DNA of 64,000 nucleotides from Leucobacter sp. cx-328 (lineage in GTDB: Bacteria > Actinomycetota > Actinomycetes > Actinomycetales > Microbacteriaceae). Positions within the stretch are counted from its first letter, which is position 1. Each line of letters opens with the position of its first letter. Positions 8,346 through 17,226 of the stretch are shown here, piece by piece. The DNA lies in contig NZ_JACVMX010000004.1 of NCBI RefSeq assembly GCF_014530035.1, forward strand, positions 1 through 64,000. Reading direction: 5' to 3'. A program made the translations under genes and the position numbers. The notes below the pieces were generated by a model that saw nothing but the letters and a program-made list of their open reading frames with translations, was not told the origin of the DNA and ran no database searches.

Positions 8346-8370
8346 CAGCCCGCCAACCCCGCGAAAACAA

Positions 8371-8412
8371 AAACCGCCGACGCCCCAAGTTTCCAAGGGG
8401 CACCGGCGGTTT
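8371..8412 (-). terminator. Terminator of ssrA
   Basis: On the minus strand, just after the tmRNA, a 16-bp stem with a small internal mismatch surrounds a 10-nt loop and runs into TTTTTGTTTT. Confidence 0.88.
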
Positions 8413-8445
8413 CCGCGGTAAATCTGTGCGTGATGCGAGCTCCAG

Positions 8446-8814
8446 TGGAGCCGCGGGGAATCGAACCCCGGTCCACTTCGACAATTCCATGTCTTCTACG
8501 AGCGTAGTTTGTGCAGACGTTCTACTCGGCCCCGTTCTTTGCCACAAACATCTAGAACGACAGGCCCAGCATCAGTGAAAGTCCCGATTCGCCCTGACAC
8601 TCAACGAACCAGCAAGCCCTCTAAATGACGCCAGGAAACCGGGGCGAAGGCATACCCGGCCTGACGGACTCGGTCTCGTGCTTAGGCAGCGAGAGCGAAG
8701 TCGGTGCGCTTAGCGTTTGCACCTGTGTTTTGCGAAGGGCGTTAACGAGATAACTCCGCGTCCTCGGCCCGCTTCCCACGGTCTTAAATCGACGTGTCGA
8801 AACCGATCGGCCCC
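8446..8814 (-). ncRNA. ssrA: tmRNA (transfer-messenger RNA)
   Basis: A one-piece tmRNA of 369 nt. The 5' end GGGGCCG pairs with the 3' end CGGCTCC, followed by discriminator A; CCA is not encoded. The 3' T-arm GGGGTTCGATTCCCC is canonical. The tag reading frame (8720 down to 8682) encodes ANAKRTDFALAA and then TAA, an actinobacterial tag with the usual degradation end ALAA. With SmpB, encoded just upstream on the same strand, it rescues stalled ribosomes and marks products for proteolysis. Confidence 0.97.
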
Positions 8815-8969
8815 GTATCGATCACGCACCAGGGGCGCGGATCTGAGGCACTCGCATCATGCACTGTTGAATTACCAAGTTCTGGGCAAGGCCCAGGTTT
8901 CGGGCCGAAGCCCTGCCGACCGAAGCCGACTCCGAGCAATGCCCGGCATTACAGGATAGCAGCTCGAAG

Positions 8970-9446
8970 CTACTCCCCCATACGGTTTTTGTCGCGCATT
9001 GCGCGATCCGCCTCGCGCTTGTCCTGACGCTCACGGAGCGTCTGGCGCTTGTCGTATTCCTTCTTACCTTTAGCAAGAGCAATCTCGACCTTTGCGCGGC
9101 CGTCCAAGAAGTACAGGCGGAGCGGAATGATCGTCATGCCACCCTCGCGGGTCTTCTGGTACAGCTTGTCGATCTGCTGACGGTGCAGCAGCAGCTTGCG
9201 CTTACGTCGCGGCGAATGGTTGGTCCACGAGCCGTTCAAGTATTCCGGGATATACGCGGTGTCGAGCCACGCCTCCCCCCGCTCGATGAACACGTAGCCG
9301 TCGACAAGCGACGCGCGTCCCATACGAAGCGACTTCACCTCGCTACCGGTGAGGACCATTCCGGCCTCATAGGTATCGATGATGTGATACTCGTGGCGCG
9401 CCTTCTTGTTCGAGGCGATGAGCTTCTCGCCAGTCTCCTTAGGCAT
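8970..9446 (-). CDS. smpB: tmRNA-binding protein SmpB
   Basis: The 158-residue protein opens [13 protein letters not shown] and has the OB-fold motifs [13 protein letters not shown] and [12 protein letters not shown]. Its basic C-terminal tail ([16 protein letters not shown]) enters the decoding centre during trans-translation. It works with the tmRNA encoded 155 bp downstream. The ATG at 9446 is preferred to an upstream in-frame start because it gives the usual SmpB length and has AAGG before it. It starts 10 bp after ftsX, so it is probably the last coding gene of the ftsE-ftsX-smpB operon. Confidence 0.95.
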   Translation of the reverse strand: MPKETGEKLIASNKKARHEYHIIDTYEAGMVLTGSEVKSLRMGRASLVDGYVFIERGEAWLDTAYIPEYLNGSWTNHSPRRKRKLLLHRQQIDKLYQKTREGGMTIIPLRLYFLDGRAKVEIALAKGKKEYDKRQTLRERQDKREADRAMRDKNRMGE

Positions 9447-9456
9447 GGATAAGACC

Positions 9457-10371
9457 TTATACCTTGAGATAGCGGGTGATTGCGATCTTTGCCGCAATCG
9501 CCGAAAGAATCACACCTGCACCGATGAGAATTGGCGGCACAACGAGGGCCTGATCCATCGTGATGTAGCTCGTGAACGGCACCTCGGTAACGAGGAAGCC
9601 CTGCACGAAGAACTTCACAATGGCAAGCGAAGCTGCGCTCGCAAGGACCGCACCGATAAGCGATGCGATCACACCCTCAAGGATGAATGGCGTTTGAATA
9701 AAGCCGTTTGACGCGCCAACCAAGCGCATGATGCCAATCTCTCGACGTCGTGAGTACGCCGAGAGGCGAATCGTTGTCGAGATCAGCAGCACTGCAGCGA
9801 CAAGCATCAGACCAGCAATGGCAATCGCTGAGTAGCTCGCGACGCCAAGGAACAGGAAGATCCGGTCGAGCAAACTGCGCTGATCAGAAACGCTCTGCAC
9901 ACCCGGAATGTCCGAGAACGCTTCCTGGATGATGTCCGACTTTGACGGATCACTGAGGCGGATCCAGAAGGTCTGATTCAGCTGGTCCGGGGTCGTGATG
10001 TCGACGATCGGGTTGCCCTCAAACTGCTTCGTGAACTCTTCGTATGCCTGATCGTGGTCGACGAAGAACGTCTCCTCGATGTGCGGCGCGAGAATCTCGG
10101 AGTCGAGCGCTGCTTGCACGGCATCGATGGTCTCTTCGTTGGCGTCGGTTCCGTCACACGTCGAGCTCTGATCGAACGAGGTACAGAGGTAGACAGCTAC
10201 CTGCGCACGGTCATACCAGAAGGTCTTCATCTGGCTGATCTGCAGCTGCATGAGCACCGCGGCGCCAACAAAGGTGAGCGACACAAACGTCACGAGCACG
10301 ACAGAAATCGCGACGGAAAGATTACGGCGGAGGCCACTCCAGACCTCGCCCATTACGAGTCTAAATCTCAT
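9457..10371 (-). CDS. ftsX: Cell division ABC-type permease FtsX
   Basis: This 304-residue membrane protein has one N-terminal helix (about 20-42), a large extracellular domain with two cysteines ([10 protein letters not shown]), and three C-terminal helices. [15 protein letters not shown] and the following FtsX/MacB-type region are clear. FtsX couples FtsE ATPase activity to peptidoglycan hydrolases at the division site. Its ATG overlaps the ftsE stop (ATGA, 4 bp), indicating translational coupling. Confidence 0.95.
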   Translation of the reverse strand: MRFRLVMGEVWSGLRRNLSVAISVVLVTFVSLTFVGAAVLMQLQISQMKTFWYDRAQVAVYLCTSFDQSSTCDGTDANEETIDAVQAALDSEILAPHIEETFFVDHDQAYEEFTKQFEGNPIVDITTPDQLNQTFWIRLSDPSKSDIIQEAFSDIPGVQSVSDQRSLLDRIFLFLGVASYSAIAIAGLMLVAAVLLISTTIRLSAYSRRREIGIMRLVGASNGFIQTPFILEGVIASLIGAVLASAASLAIVKFFVQGFLVTEVPFTSYITMDQALVVPPILIGAGVILSAIAAKIAITRYLKV

Positions 10372-11543
10372 CGAACCGGCCCCACATCCCGCTGATCATC
10401 TTCATCGCGGAGACCGAGGTGCTCTGCGAGGTTTCCGGTTTCTGCCATCTGCACTGGATCAATGCTGTCACCCGGTTCCAGGAACGCCGGGATACGACGT
10501 TTCGGTGCGGGTGGCGCACCTGGCGACCCTGCGCGGATCGTATCGTCAAGCGGATCGGACTCGGGCTGCGCCGCGGGCTGTGCATGGGGCACAACGGGGG
10601 CAACCGGAGCAGCGGGCGCTGGCACGATCGGCTGCATTGCCAGATCGGTGTCAGCATCAGCATCCGTAAAGGGTGCGGGAGCGGTAGGCGCCGCAGGCTC
10701 CGCACCCGCATCGGGAGCGAGGTCGAGCGCCGGTGCCGGCGTAGCCAACGACTGGAGGTCAAGGTTTGCGTCGGGGCCAAGTGCAGCGCGAACGACCTCT
10801 TCGGGGGCGCGCAATGCCTGTGCGGTCTCTGACGAGAGATCCGCGATCGGAATGGATGCAGTTTCGCCGTAGCCGCCACCCATTTCGTCACGGACGAGCA
10901 CGCCCTGCGAAAGTTCGATCACGCGCTGGCGCATGATGTCAACGAAGGCAGCTTCGTGGGTCGCCATCACCACAGTGGTGCCCGCAGCATTAATCGCTTT
11001 GAGGAGCTGCATAATGCCAAGACTCGTTGCCGGGTCGAGGTTACCGGTCGGCTCATCTGCAAGCAGAATCGCAGGCTTGTTCACGATCGCACGCGCAATC
11101 GCGACGCGCTGCTGCTCACCACCAGAGAGTTCGTGCGGGTAGCGCTTCGCCTTGCCTGACAGGCCAACCATTTCGAGCGTATCGGGCACGGCTTCCTGAA
11201 TGAAACCGCGCGACTTTCCAATCACCTGAAGTGAGAAGGCTACGTTGTCGTACACCGTCTTGTTGGCGAGGAGCTGGAAGTCTTGGAAGACCATGCCGAG
11301 GCCACGACGGAAGTACGGAACCTTACGCGAGGAGATTCGGCGCAGGTCCTGACCAGCGACATGGATGGAGCCTGACGTTGGCTGGTCCTCACAGAGGATG
11401 AGTCGCAAACAGGACGATTTTCCAGAGCCCGATGCGCCCACAATGAACACGAATTCGCCGCGCCCGATATTGATACTCAAGTTATCGAGCGCGGGCTTCT
11501 GCGTTCCGCGGTACTTTTTGGTGACGTTCTCAAAGAGGATCAT
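10368..11543 (-). CDS. ftsE: Cell division ATPase FtsE with long Ala/Pro-rich C-terminal extension
   Basis: The first ~225 residues are a complete ABC ATPase: Walker [10 protein letters not shown] (36-44), Q-loop FQDFQ, signature LSGGEQQR (139-146), Walker B ILLADEP (159-165) and switch His in ATHEA. FtsE normally ends near residue 220-230. Here about 160 further residues, rich in Ala, Pro and Asp, continue to residue 391 with no recognised domain, ending in a charged segment ([14 protein letters not shown]). The extension stays open and in frame up to the coupled ftsX start, so it appears genuine. It may be a disordered cytoplasmic linker. Confidence 0.95.
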   Translation of the reverse strand: MILFENVTKKYRGTQKPALDNLSINIGRGEFVFIVGASGSGKSSCLRLILCEDQPTSGSIHVAGQDLRRISSRKVPYFRRGLGMVFQDFQLLANKTVYDNVAFSLQVIGKSRGFIQEAVPDTLEMVGLSGKAKRYPHELSGGEQQRVAIARAIVNKPAILLADEPTGNLDPATSLGIMQLLKAINAAGTTVVMATHEAAFVDIMRQRVIELSQGVLVRDEMGGGYGETASIPIADLSSETAQALRAPEEVVRAALGPDANLDLQSLATPAPALDLAPDAGAEPAAPTAPAPFTDADADTDLAMQPIVPAPAAPVAPVVPHAQPAAQPESDPLDDTIRAGSPGAPPAPKRRIPAFLEPGDSIDPVQMAETGNLAEHLGLRDEDDQRDVGPVR

Positions 11544-11598
11544 GACGTTCCTGACGATACGCGGAGCTTGCTGGAGGTGGGCTGAGGCGCGCTGTAAC

Positions 11599-12708
11599 TC
11601 AGTCGTTTTTCGTCAGCGAGCGCCAACGAATACCTGCGGCGATGAAGCCGTCGAGATCACCATCGAAGACAGCATCTGGCTGCGACGATTCGTGACCTGT
11701 GCGCAAGTCTTTCACGAGCTGCTGGCCGTACAGGAAGTATGAGCGAATCTGATCGCCCCAGCTTGCGGTCACTGAACCAGCAAGTTCTTTCTTCTTCGCT
11801 GCTTCCTGTTCTTTCTGGAGCAGGAGCAGGCGGGTCTGCAGCAGGCGCATCGCTGCGGCGCGGTTCTGGATCTGCGACTTCTCGTTCTGCATCGAGATCA
11901 CGATGCCGGTCGGAAGGTGCGTGATGCGGACCGCCGAGTCAGTCGTGTTGACCGACTGCCCGCCGGGACCCGACGACCGGTACACATCAACACGGATGTC
12001 GGTTTCGGGAATATCGACCTCGGTTGCTTCTTCAAGCAACGGAATGACCTCGACACCTGCGAAGCTCGTCTGACGCTTATCTGCCGAACCGAACGGGCTA
12101 ATGCGCGCAAGGCGGTGCGTGCCAGCCTCAACGGACAGCTTGCCGAACGCGTATGGCGCGTCAACCTCGAAGGTCGCAGACTTAATGCCAGCGCCTTCCG
12201 CGTACGAGGTGTCAAGCACCTTCGTTGGGAAGTCGTGGTCCTCTGCCCAGCGCAGGTACATGCGCAACAGGATCTCTGCGAAGTCGGTTGCGTCGTCGCC
12301 ACCTGCACCAGAGCGGATCGTGACAACCGCAGAACGCTCGTCGTACTCGCCAGAGAGCATAGTCTGCACCTCGAGGTCCTGCAGCGCGGTTTCGAGCGCC
12401 GCCAGTTCCTTCATGGCTTCCTGCTCGGACTCGGCATCTTCCATCTCGACCGCGAGCTGCGCAAGCACCTCAAGGTCGTCGATCCGCGCTTCGACGCCAC
12501 GCAACTTCTTCACGCGCGCCTGACGGTGCGAAAGACCACTCGTGACCTTCTGCGCAGCAGCGGGATCGTCCCACAGGCCAGGGGCAACGGCCTGCTCCTC
12601 GAGTTCTGCGATCTCGCGATCGAGTTTCTCGAGGTTGGTGACCTCTGCGATGTCTGCATAGGTCGAGCGGATCGCGCGAACGCGTGCGTTGAAGTCAATG
12701 TCGAGCAT
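11599..12708 (-). CDS. prfB: Peptide chain release factor 2 (RF2)
   Basis: This 369-residue class I release factor recognises UGA/UAA. The RF2 recognition tripeptide SPF is at 204-206, the [11 protein letters not shown] motif at 133-143 and the catalytic GGQ at 249-251 in [11 protein letters not shown]. The frame is continuous from the ATG, so there is no programmed frameshift, as in most actinobacteria. It is encoded 55 bp upstream of ftsE on the same strand, an order commonly seen in this phylum. Confidence 0.96.
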   Translation of the reverse strand: MLDIDFNARVRAIRSTYADIAEVTNLEKLDREIAELEEQAVAPGLWDDPAAAQKVTSGLSHRQARVKKLRGVEARIDDLEVLAQLAVEMEDAESEQEAMKELAALETALQDLEVQTMLSGEYDERSAVVTIRSGAGGDDATDFAEILLRMYLRWAEDHDFPTKVLDTSYAEGAGIKSATFEVDAPYAFGKLSVEAGTHRLARISPFGSADKRQTSFAGVEVIPLLEEATEVDIPETDIRVDVYRSSGPGGQSVNTTDSAVRITHLPTGIVISMQNEKSQIQNRAAAMRLLQTRLLLLQKEQEAAKKKELAGSVTASWGDQIRSYFLYGQQLVKDLRTGHESSQPDAVFDGDLDGFIAAGIRWRSLTKND

Positions 12709-12733
12709 GATTGTTCTAGCTTACCTGCAGCAA

Positions 12734-12772
12734 CGCCCCCGTACTCCTCTGTATATGAGGGGCACGGGGGCG
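12734..12772 (-). terminator. Hairpin between APC permease and prfB
   Basis: CGCCCCCGT at one arm pairs with ACGGGGGCG at the other, continuing as an imperfect inner stem around an A/T-rich loop. It lies 24 bp after the permease stop on the minus strand. The T-tract is weak. Confidence 0.65.
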
Positions 12773-12795
12773 CTTACTGAGCGGGATCCGCCGAA

Positions 12796-14211
12796 TTAGT
12801 CGTCGATCGGAACCTTATTAAAGCCCGTGACCGGCTGGATCTCATCGAATGCCTGGACCTTGCGCTTGAATCCGCGCGTCAGCCACAGCAGGTAGATGAA
12901 GCCGATCGCAGCCCACGCCAGACCACCAATGAGTGCGTCGACGTGGAGATTTGCCCAGAGGATACCCGTCAGCAGCATGCCGATACCCGGCATCAGGACG
13001 AACTTGAAGAAGTCGCCAGGAGTCTTGTAACGCTTCTGGCGGATCGCGAACCACGCGATCACCGAGATGTTGACGAACGAGAATGCGATGAGCGCACCGA
13101 AGTTAATGAATGCCGCAATCATCTCCAGCGTGAACGCAATGGCGAGCATGCACACGAGGCCGGTCAGGATGATGTTAAACGTCGGGGTGCTGGTCTTGGG
13201 GTTGATGTACCCGAAGACCTTCTTCGGGAGCACGTTGTTACGGCCCATCACGAGGAGCATGCGCGAGACCGATGCGTGCGATGCGAGACCAGATGCGAAG
13301 GTCGCTGCGAAGCCCGCTGCAGTGAGGACTGCCTGCAGCATGCCGCCACCGACCTCCTTGCCCATGAGCGGAAGGGTCGAGTCCTCGATGTACTGCATAT
13401 CGCCACCCGGCGCGAAGACTTCCCAGTCAGGGAATCGGAGCTGCGAGAAATAACCAGCGATGAGGAAGATTGCGCCACCGATGAGCACAGTGAGGAGGAT
13501 TGCGCGCGGAACAATCTTCGGACTCTTCGCCTCTTCGACATACATGGTGACCGCGTCAAAGCCGATGAACGAGAAGCAGACAATGGTCGCGCCGGTGAGC
13601 ACAGCGCCCATCTGCACACCGTCGTGGAAGAACGGATCCATCGAAGCAACGGTGCCAACGCCTTCGCCAGCTGCGAGCTGGCCCCAGACCATAGCAACGA
13701 AGACAGCCATGACCACGATCGAGAAGACGAGCAGGATCATGTTGAGGTTCGAAGTACCGCGCATCGTGAAGTAGATGACACTGGTGGTGATGATGCAGTA
13801 CCCAACGACCCAGATCCAGCCGGGGGTGCCTGGGAATACAGCTTCAAGGTAACTACGAATGATGAGGCAGTTCACCATCGGAAGGAGCATGTAGTCGATG
13901 AGCGCTGTCCAGCCGACCATGAAGCCGACGTTCGGGTGGATCGATTCGCGCACGTAGGTGTAGGCGGATCCCGCACTCGGAATTGCGCGAGACATCTTGC
14001 CGTAGCTCGAAGCGGTAAAGAGCATCACGACAAGCGCTACGAGGTACGCCATCGGCACCACGTTGTTCGTATCACGTGCAACCATGCCGAACGTATCAAA
14101 GACCACGGTCGGAGTCATGTAACCAAGGCCGAGACCCACAATGGCCCAGAGGCCGAGGTTCCGCTTCAGGTTTGCTCGCTGCGTCACTGCAGGAGCCAGT
14201 CCTTTCGCCAT
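12796..14211 (-). CDS. APC superfamily amino acid/polyamine permease
   Basis: The 471-residue protein has about 12 membrane helices and typical APC motifs: an early GLGYMTPTVVFDTFG, the SAGSAYTYVRE stretch, and FSFIGFDAVTMYVEEAK. Such permeases import amino acids or polyamines by proton or sodium symport. It lies downstream of the pot operon on the same strand but behind a terminator, which favours putrescine or a related amine as substrate; this is inference. The start at 14211 has an AAAGGAG site. A longer frame upstream begins inside the leader region. Confidence 0.88.
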   Translation of the reverse strand: MAKGLAPAVTQRANLKRNLGLWAIVGLGLGYMTPTVVFDTFGMVARDTNNVVPMAYLVALVVMLFTASSYGKMSRAIPSAGSAYTYVRESIHPNVGFMVGWTALIDYMLLPMVNCLIIRSYLEAVFPGTPGWIWVVGYCIITTSVIYFTMRGTSNLNMILLVFSIVVMAVFVAMVWGQLAAGEGVGTVASMDPFFHDGVQMGAVLTGATIVCFSFIGFDAVTMYVEEAKSPKIVPRAILLTVLIGGAIFLIAGYFSQLRFPDWEVFAPGGDMQYIEDSTLPLMGKEVGGGMLQAVLTAAGFAATFASGLASHASVSRMLLVMGRNNVLPKKVFGYINPKTSTPTFNIILTGLVCMLAIAFTLEMIAAFINFGALIAFSFVNISVIAWFAIRQKRYKTPGDFFKFVLMPGIGMLLTGILWANLHVDALIGGLAWAAIGFIYLLWLTRGFKRKVQAFDEIQPVTGFNKVPIDD

Positions 14212-14287
14212 TGTTCTCTCCTTTAAGAACGTGTGCGACATACGTCGCTCAAAATGGGAACAGAGTTACCCTACTCCCAAAAATGAA

Positions 14288-14323
14288 CAGGGCTGGTCGC
14301 ATCCGATGGATACGCCAGCCCTG
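14288..14323 (-). terminator. Terminator of the pot operon
   Basis: A 9-bp stem (CAGGGCTGG / CCAGCCCTG) with an 18-nt loop lies 31 bp after potC and is followed on the minus strand by TTCATTTTT. Confidence 0.85.
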
Positions 14324-14354
14324 CCGAAGATTATTCAGCGACCCGCCGAATGCG

Positions 14355-15158
14355 TCATGCCATTCTTGCGAGTTTCTTCTTCTTGTTGATGCCAACCAGC
14401 TGCACGATGACTACGAGGAGCAGCGCGCCGAGGAAGACAATCGATGCGAGAACGTTCGCCTGTGCGGGAACACCCTTCAACGCCGAGATGTAGATGAACT
14501 TCGGGAACGTGGTTGCTGTTCCTGAGTTGAAGTTCGTGATGATGAAGTCATCAAAGGAGAGCGCGAAGGAGAGCAGCGCCGCACCGATGATGCCTGGGAG
14601 CAGCATGGGGAAGGTGATCCGCCAAAATACCTGCATGGGCGAGCCATACAGATCGCGGCCGGCTTCCTCGAGCGCGGGATCAAGGCTCGCTACTCGAGCC
14701 TTGACCGCCACCACCACGTACGAGATGCAGAACATCGTGTGCGCGAGGATGATTGTGCCAATGCCCTTCTGCACGCCAGCGAGCAGGAACTGCGCTGCAA
14801 GGCCCGCGCCAAGAACAACCTCAGGGGTTGCCATTGGGGTGAAGAGCAAGAGGCTAACTGTTGAGCGTCCCTTGAAGTGGTATCGCACGAGCGCAATAGC
14901 GATCAGTGTGCCGAGAATGGTCGCAATGACCGTCGCGACGACACCGATCAGAATGCTGTTGCCAAACGCGGTACACACCTGCGGTGCACCACACGGATTC
15001 TGCCAGTTCTTCAGCGTGAAGCCACGCCACAGAATATTGTTACGACCAGCGTCGTTGAACGAGAACACAATGACGTGCACGATCGGAACGAGCAAGTAAA
15101 CCAGCGTGATGGTCGCGATGACCGGCACGAATGCCTTGCCAAGACTGAAGTTTTTCAC
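14355..15158 (-). CDS. potC: Polyamine ABC transporter permease PotC
   Basis: This 267-residue inner-membrane permease has six predicted helices and the binding-protein-dependent transport (EAA) loop VASLDPALEEAGRDLYGSP. It pairs with PotB to form the channel of a spermidine/putrescine importer. A GTG start overlaps the potB stop by 4 bp, so translation is coupled. Two cysteines in an extracellular loop (NPCGAPQVC) might form a disulphide, which is inference. It is the last gene before the operon terminator. Confidence 0.92.
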   Translation of the reverse strand: MKNFSLGKAFVPVIATITLVYLLVPIVHVIVFSFNDAGRNNILWRGFTLKNWQNPCGAPQVCTAFGNSILIGVVATVIATILGTLIAIALVRYHFKGRSTVSLLLFTPMATPEVVLGAGLAAQFLLAGVQKGIGTIILAHTMFCISYVVVAVKARVASLDPALEEAGRDLYGSPMQVFWRITFPMLLPGIIGAALLSFALSFDDFIITNFNSGTATTFPKFIYISALKGVPAQANVLASIVFLGALLLVVIVQLVGINKKKKLARMA

Positions 15159-16015
15159 AGCAGATCCTCCGCCCCGCTCTTACGCACGTAGGTTGCAACA
15201 AAGATCAAAATAATCACCATCAGAATGATCGAGAGCGTTGCAGCCATCGGGTAGTTCTGCGTTTGCAGGAAGTTTGACTCGATGACGTTACCGACCATGG
15301 TTGTCGAGGTACCACCGAGGAACTCACGCGATGCATTGACATAGTCACCCGACATCGGGATGAAGCTCAGCAGCGTACCCGAAACGATGCCCGGCATCGA
15401 CAGCGGCAGCGTCACCTTGCGGAACGTCGTCGCCGGCGATGCGTACAGGTCTGAGCCTGCCTCGAGCAGTCGCAGGTCAAGCGCCTGCAGCGACGAGAAC
15501 ATCGGCAGCACCATGAACGGAATGAAGTTGTAGACCAGACCGAAAATCACCGAGAAGTGAGTTCCGATGAGGTCACTCGGGAGAATTGACTTCCACGCGA
15601 GGGTACGCAACAGGAAGCTAATGAAGAAGGGCGCCACTACGAGGATGAGCAGGATGCCCTGCAGCATCGGCTTCGAACGCACCTTCACACCAATGAGGTA
15701 TGCCAGCGGATAGCTGATGATGAGACCGATAATCGTCGCGACGATCGCGTACACGAACGACCGCAACAACTGCGGCCAGTATTCCTGGAGCGCAGCCCAG
15801 TAGTTCGAGAACTGCAACGCAGCGACGTATTGACCAATGCCACCGCTGTCGGCAGGAGCCTGCAGTGACGTGATCGCCAATTGGATAAAGGGTGCGACAA
15901 AAAAGAGCAGCATGTATGCAATGCCCGGTGCAAGGAGGATCAGGGCGATCCAACCACGCTTCTGCGGGGATTGCTCTACTGCCTTTGTCTCGCCTGAAAA
16001 CGCGGTAAAGGCCAT
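15155..16015 (-). CDS. potB: Polyamine ABC transporter permease PotB
   Basis: The 286-residue permease has six hydrophobic segments and the EAA loop LQALDLRLLEAGSDLYASP, which contacts the ATPase. It belongs to the PotB/CysTW subfamily of membrane components and forms a heterodimer with PotC. It lies 12 bp after potA and overlaps potC by 4 bp in the order potD-potA-potB-potC. The organisation and the paired binding protein support polyamine uptake, though related systems import other cationic compounds. Confidence 0.92.
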   Translation of the reverse strand: MAFTAFSGETKAVEQSPQKRGWIALILLAPGIAYMLLFFVAPFIQLAITSLQAPADSGGIGQYVAALQFSNYWAALQEYWPQLLRSFVYAIVATIIGLIISYPLAYLIGVKVRSKPMLQGILLILVVAPFFISFLLRTLAWKSILPSDLIGTHFSVIFGLVYNFIPFMVLPMFSSLQALDLRLLEAGSDLYASPATTFRKVTLPLSMPGIVSGTLLSFIPMSGDYVNASREFLGGTSTTMVGNVIESNFLQTQNYPMAATLSIILMVIILIFVATYVRKSGAEDLL

Positions 16016-16027
16016 GGTGAGGAGCTC

Positions 16028-17212
16028 CTACTCAGCGAGTGCTGCCTGCGTCGCGATTGCTCGCGTCGAGAACTCTGTTGTGAGGGCGCCCGTGTCCAGG
16101 CGATCGTCGAGCAGACCAAAGGTGTGTTCGACGAGCCAGCTGAGCCACACGGTGTCACCGAGCGACGCCGCGGGGCCAGCTTCGACGTTTTGCGCGAAGA
16201 CCTGTACCGATCCGAAGACCCCTGACTCGACCGTGTACTGCGTACTCACGCCGATGAAGGAGACATCGGTGATCACGCCAGGGCCGAGCACGTTGGTTGC
16301 AGCGTCGTGGCTCGACGGCTGCTCGCGGTGCAGACGAAGCTTTTCTGGGCGAACGCCAACCGTGATGTCCCCAGCATCGCGTTGGCTGCGATTGCGCGGA
16401 ACCGAGATTCGACTGCCAGCGAGATCCGTGTGAATCACGGTGTCGGTGGTGCCAGCGACCTTCACGCTGAACAGGTTCGACTGTCCGAGGAAGTTCGCAA
16501 CAAACACCGTCTTTGGCAGCTCGTAGAGTTCCTCAGGGGCACCCTTCTGTTCGATTCGGCCCTTGTTCATGACGGCGACGGTGTCAGCCATCGTCATCGC
16601 TTCTTCCTGGTCATGCGTCACGTGAAGGAAGGTGAGACCGACCTCCTGCTGAATTGACTTCAACTCTTGCTGCATCTGGCGACGGAGCTTCAGATCGAGC
16701 GCGCCGAGCGGCTCATCGAGCAACAGCAATGCCGGACGGTTCACCACAGCGCGTGCGAGGGCAACGCGCTGCTGCTGGCCACCCGAGAGCTGTGCCGGCT
16801 TGCGATCCTGTACGTGGTCAAGCTCCACTAGGCGCAGGGCGTCCCGTGCCTTTGCGAGCGGATCGCCAATCTTACGTCGACGCAAACCGAACGCGACGTT
16901 CTCAAGGATCGTCATGTGCGGGAACAGCGCGTACGACTGGAATACGGTATTGACGGGACGCTTGAACGGCTTCAGGTCGGTGACGTCCTTGCCACCGAGC
17001 AGAATCCGGCCTTCCGTCGGGTCCTCGAGACCAGCAACCAGGCGAAGCGTCGTCGTCTTGCCACAACCCGAGGGACCGAGCAGAGCGAAGAACGATCCGG
17101 CCGGAATGGTCAGGTCGAGGTTTTCAATCGCGGTGAATCCGGGGAAACGCTTCTGGATCCCGACAAGTTCGAGATCCGCGCCCTTTTCCGCGAAAGTATT
17201 GATGTTTGCCAT
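16028..17212 (-). CDS. potA: Polyamine ABC transporter ATP-binding protein PotA
   Basis: This 394-residue ABC ATPase has Walker A GPSGCGKTT (46-54), signature LSGGQQQR (142-149), Walker B ALLLLDEP (161-168) and switch His in HVTHDQEE. A C-terminal TOBE-type regulatory domain (about 290-380) is typical of PotA/MalK-type subunits. It energises import by PotBC. It starts 14 bp downstream of potD. It is the only importer-type ATPase in the window, a point relevant to the ModAB pair, which lacks one. Confidence 0.93.
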   Translation of the reverse strand: MANINTFAEKGADLELVGIQKRFPGFTAIENLDLTIPAGSFFALLGPSGCGKTTTLRLVAGLEDPTEGRILLGGKDVTDLKPFKRPVNTVFQSYALFPHMTILENVAFGLRRRKIGDPLAKARDALRLVELDHVQDRKPAQLSGGQQQRVALARAVVNRPALLLLDEPLGALDLKLRRQMQQELKSIQQEVGLTFLHVTHDQEEAMTMADTVAVMNKGRIEQKGAPEELYELPKTVFVANFLGQSNLFSVKVAGTTDTVIHTDLAGSRISVPRNRSQRDAGDITVGVRPEKLRLHREQPSSHDAATNVLGPGVITDVSFIGVSTQYTVESGVFGSVQVFAQNVEAGPAASLGDTVWLSWLVEHTFGLLDDRLDTGALTTEFSTRAIATQAALAE

Positions 17213-17226
17213 TATGTATGCAGCCC

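Larger units (their letters stand above)
8085..8445. other. Intergenic region with repeat copy A, palindrome and ssrA terminator
   Basis: No protein gene is supported here. The region holds the possible promoter of the 26-codon ORF, one copy of the 55-56 bp repeat (8290-8345), a perfect 15-bp inverted repeat at 8332-8366 and the ssrA terminator. Confidence 0.7.

Noticed and set aside
12600-12708. Programmed frameshift in prfB
   Set aside because: The reading frame is continuous from ATG to stop; no in-frame UGA near codon 26.
12943-14226. 427-codon plus-strand frame opposite the APC permease
   Set aside because: Antisense shadow with extreme His/Arg/Glu composition and no family.
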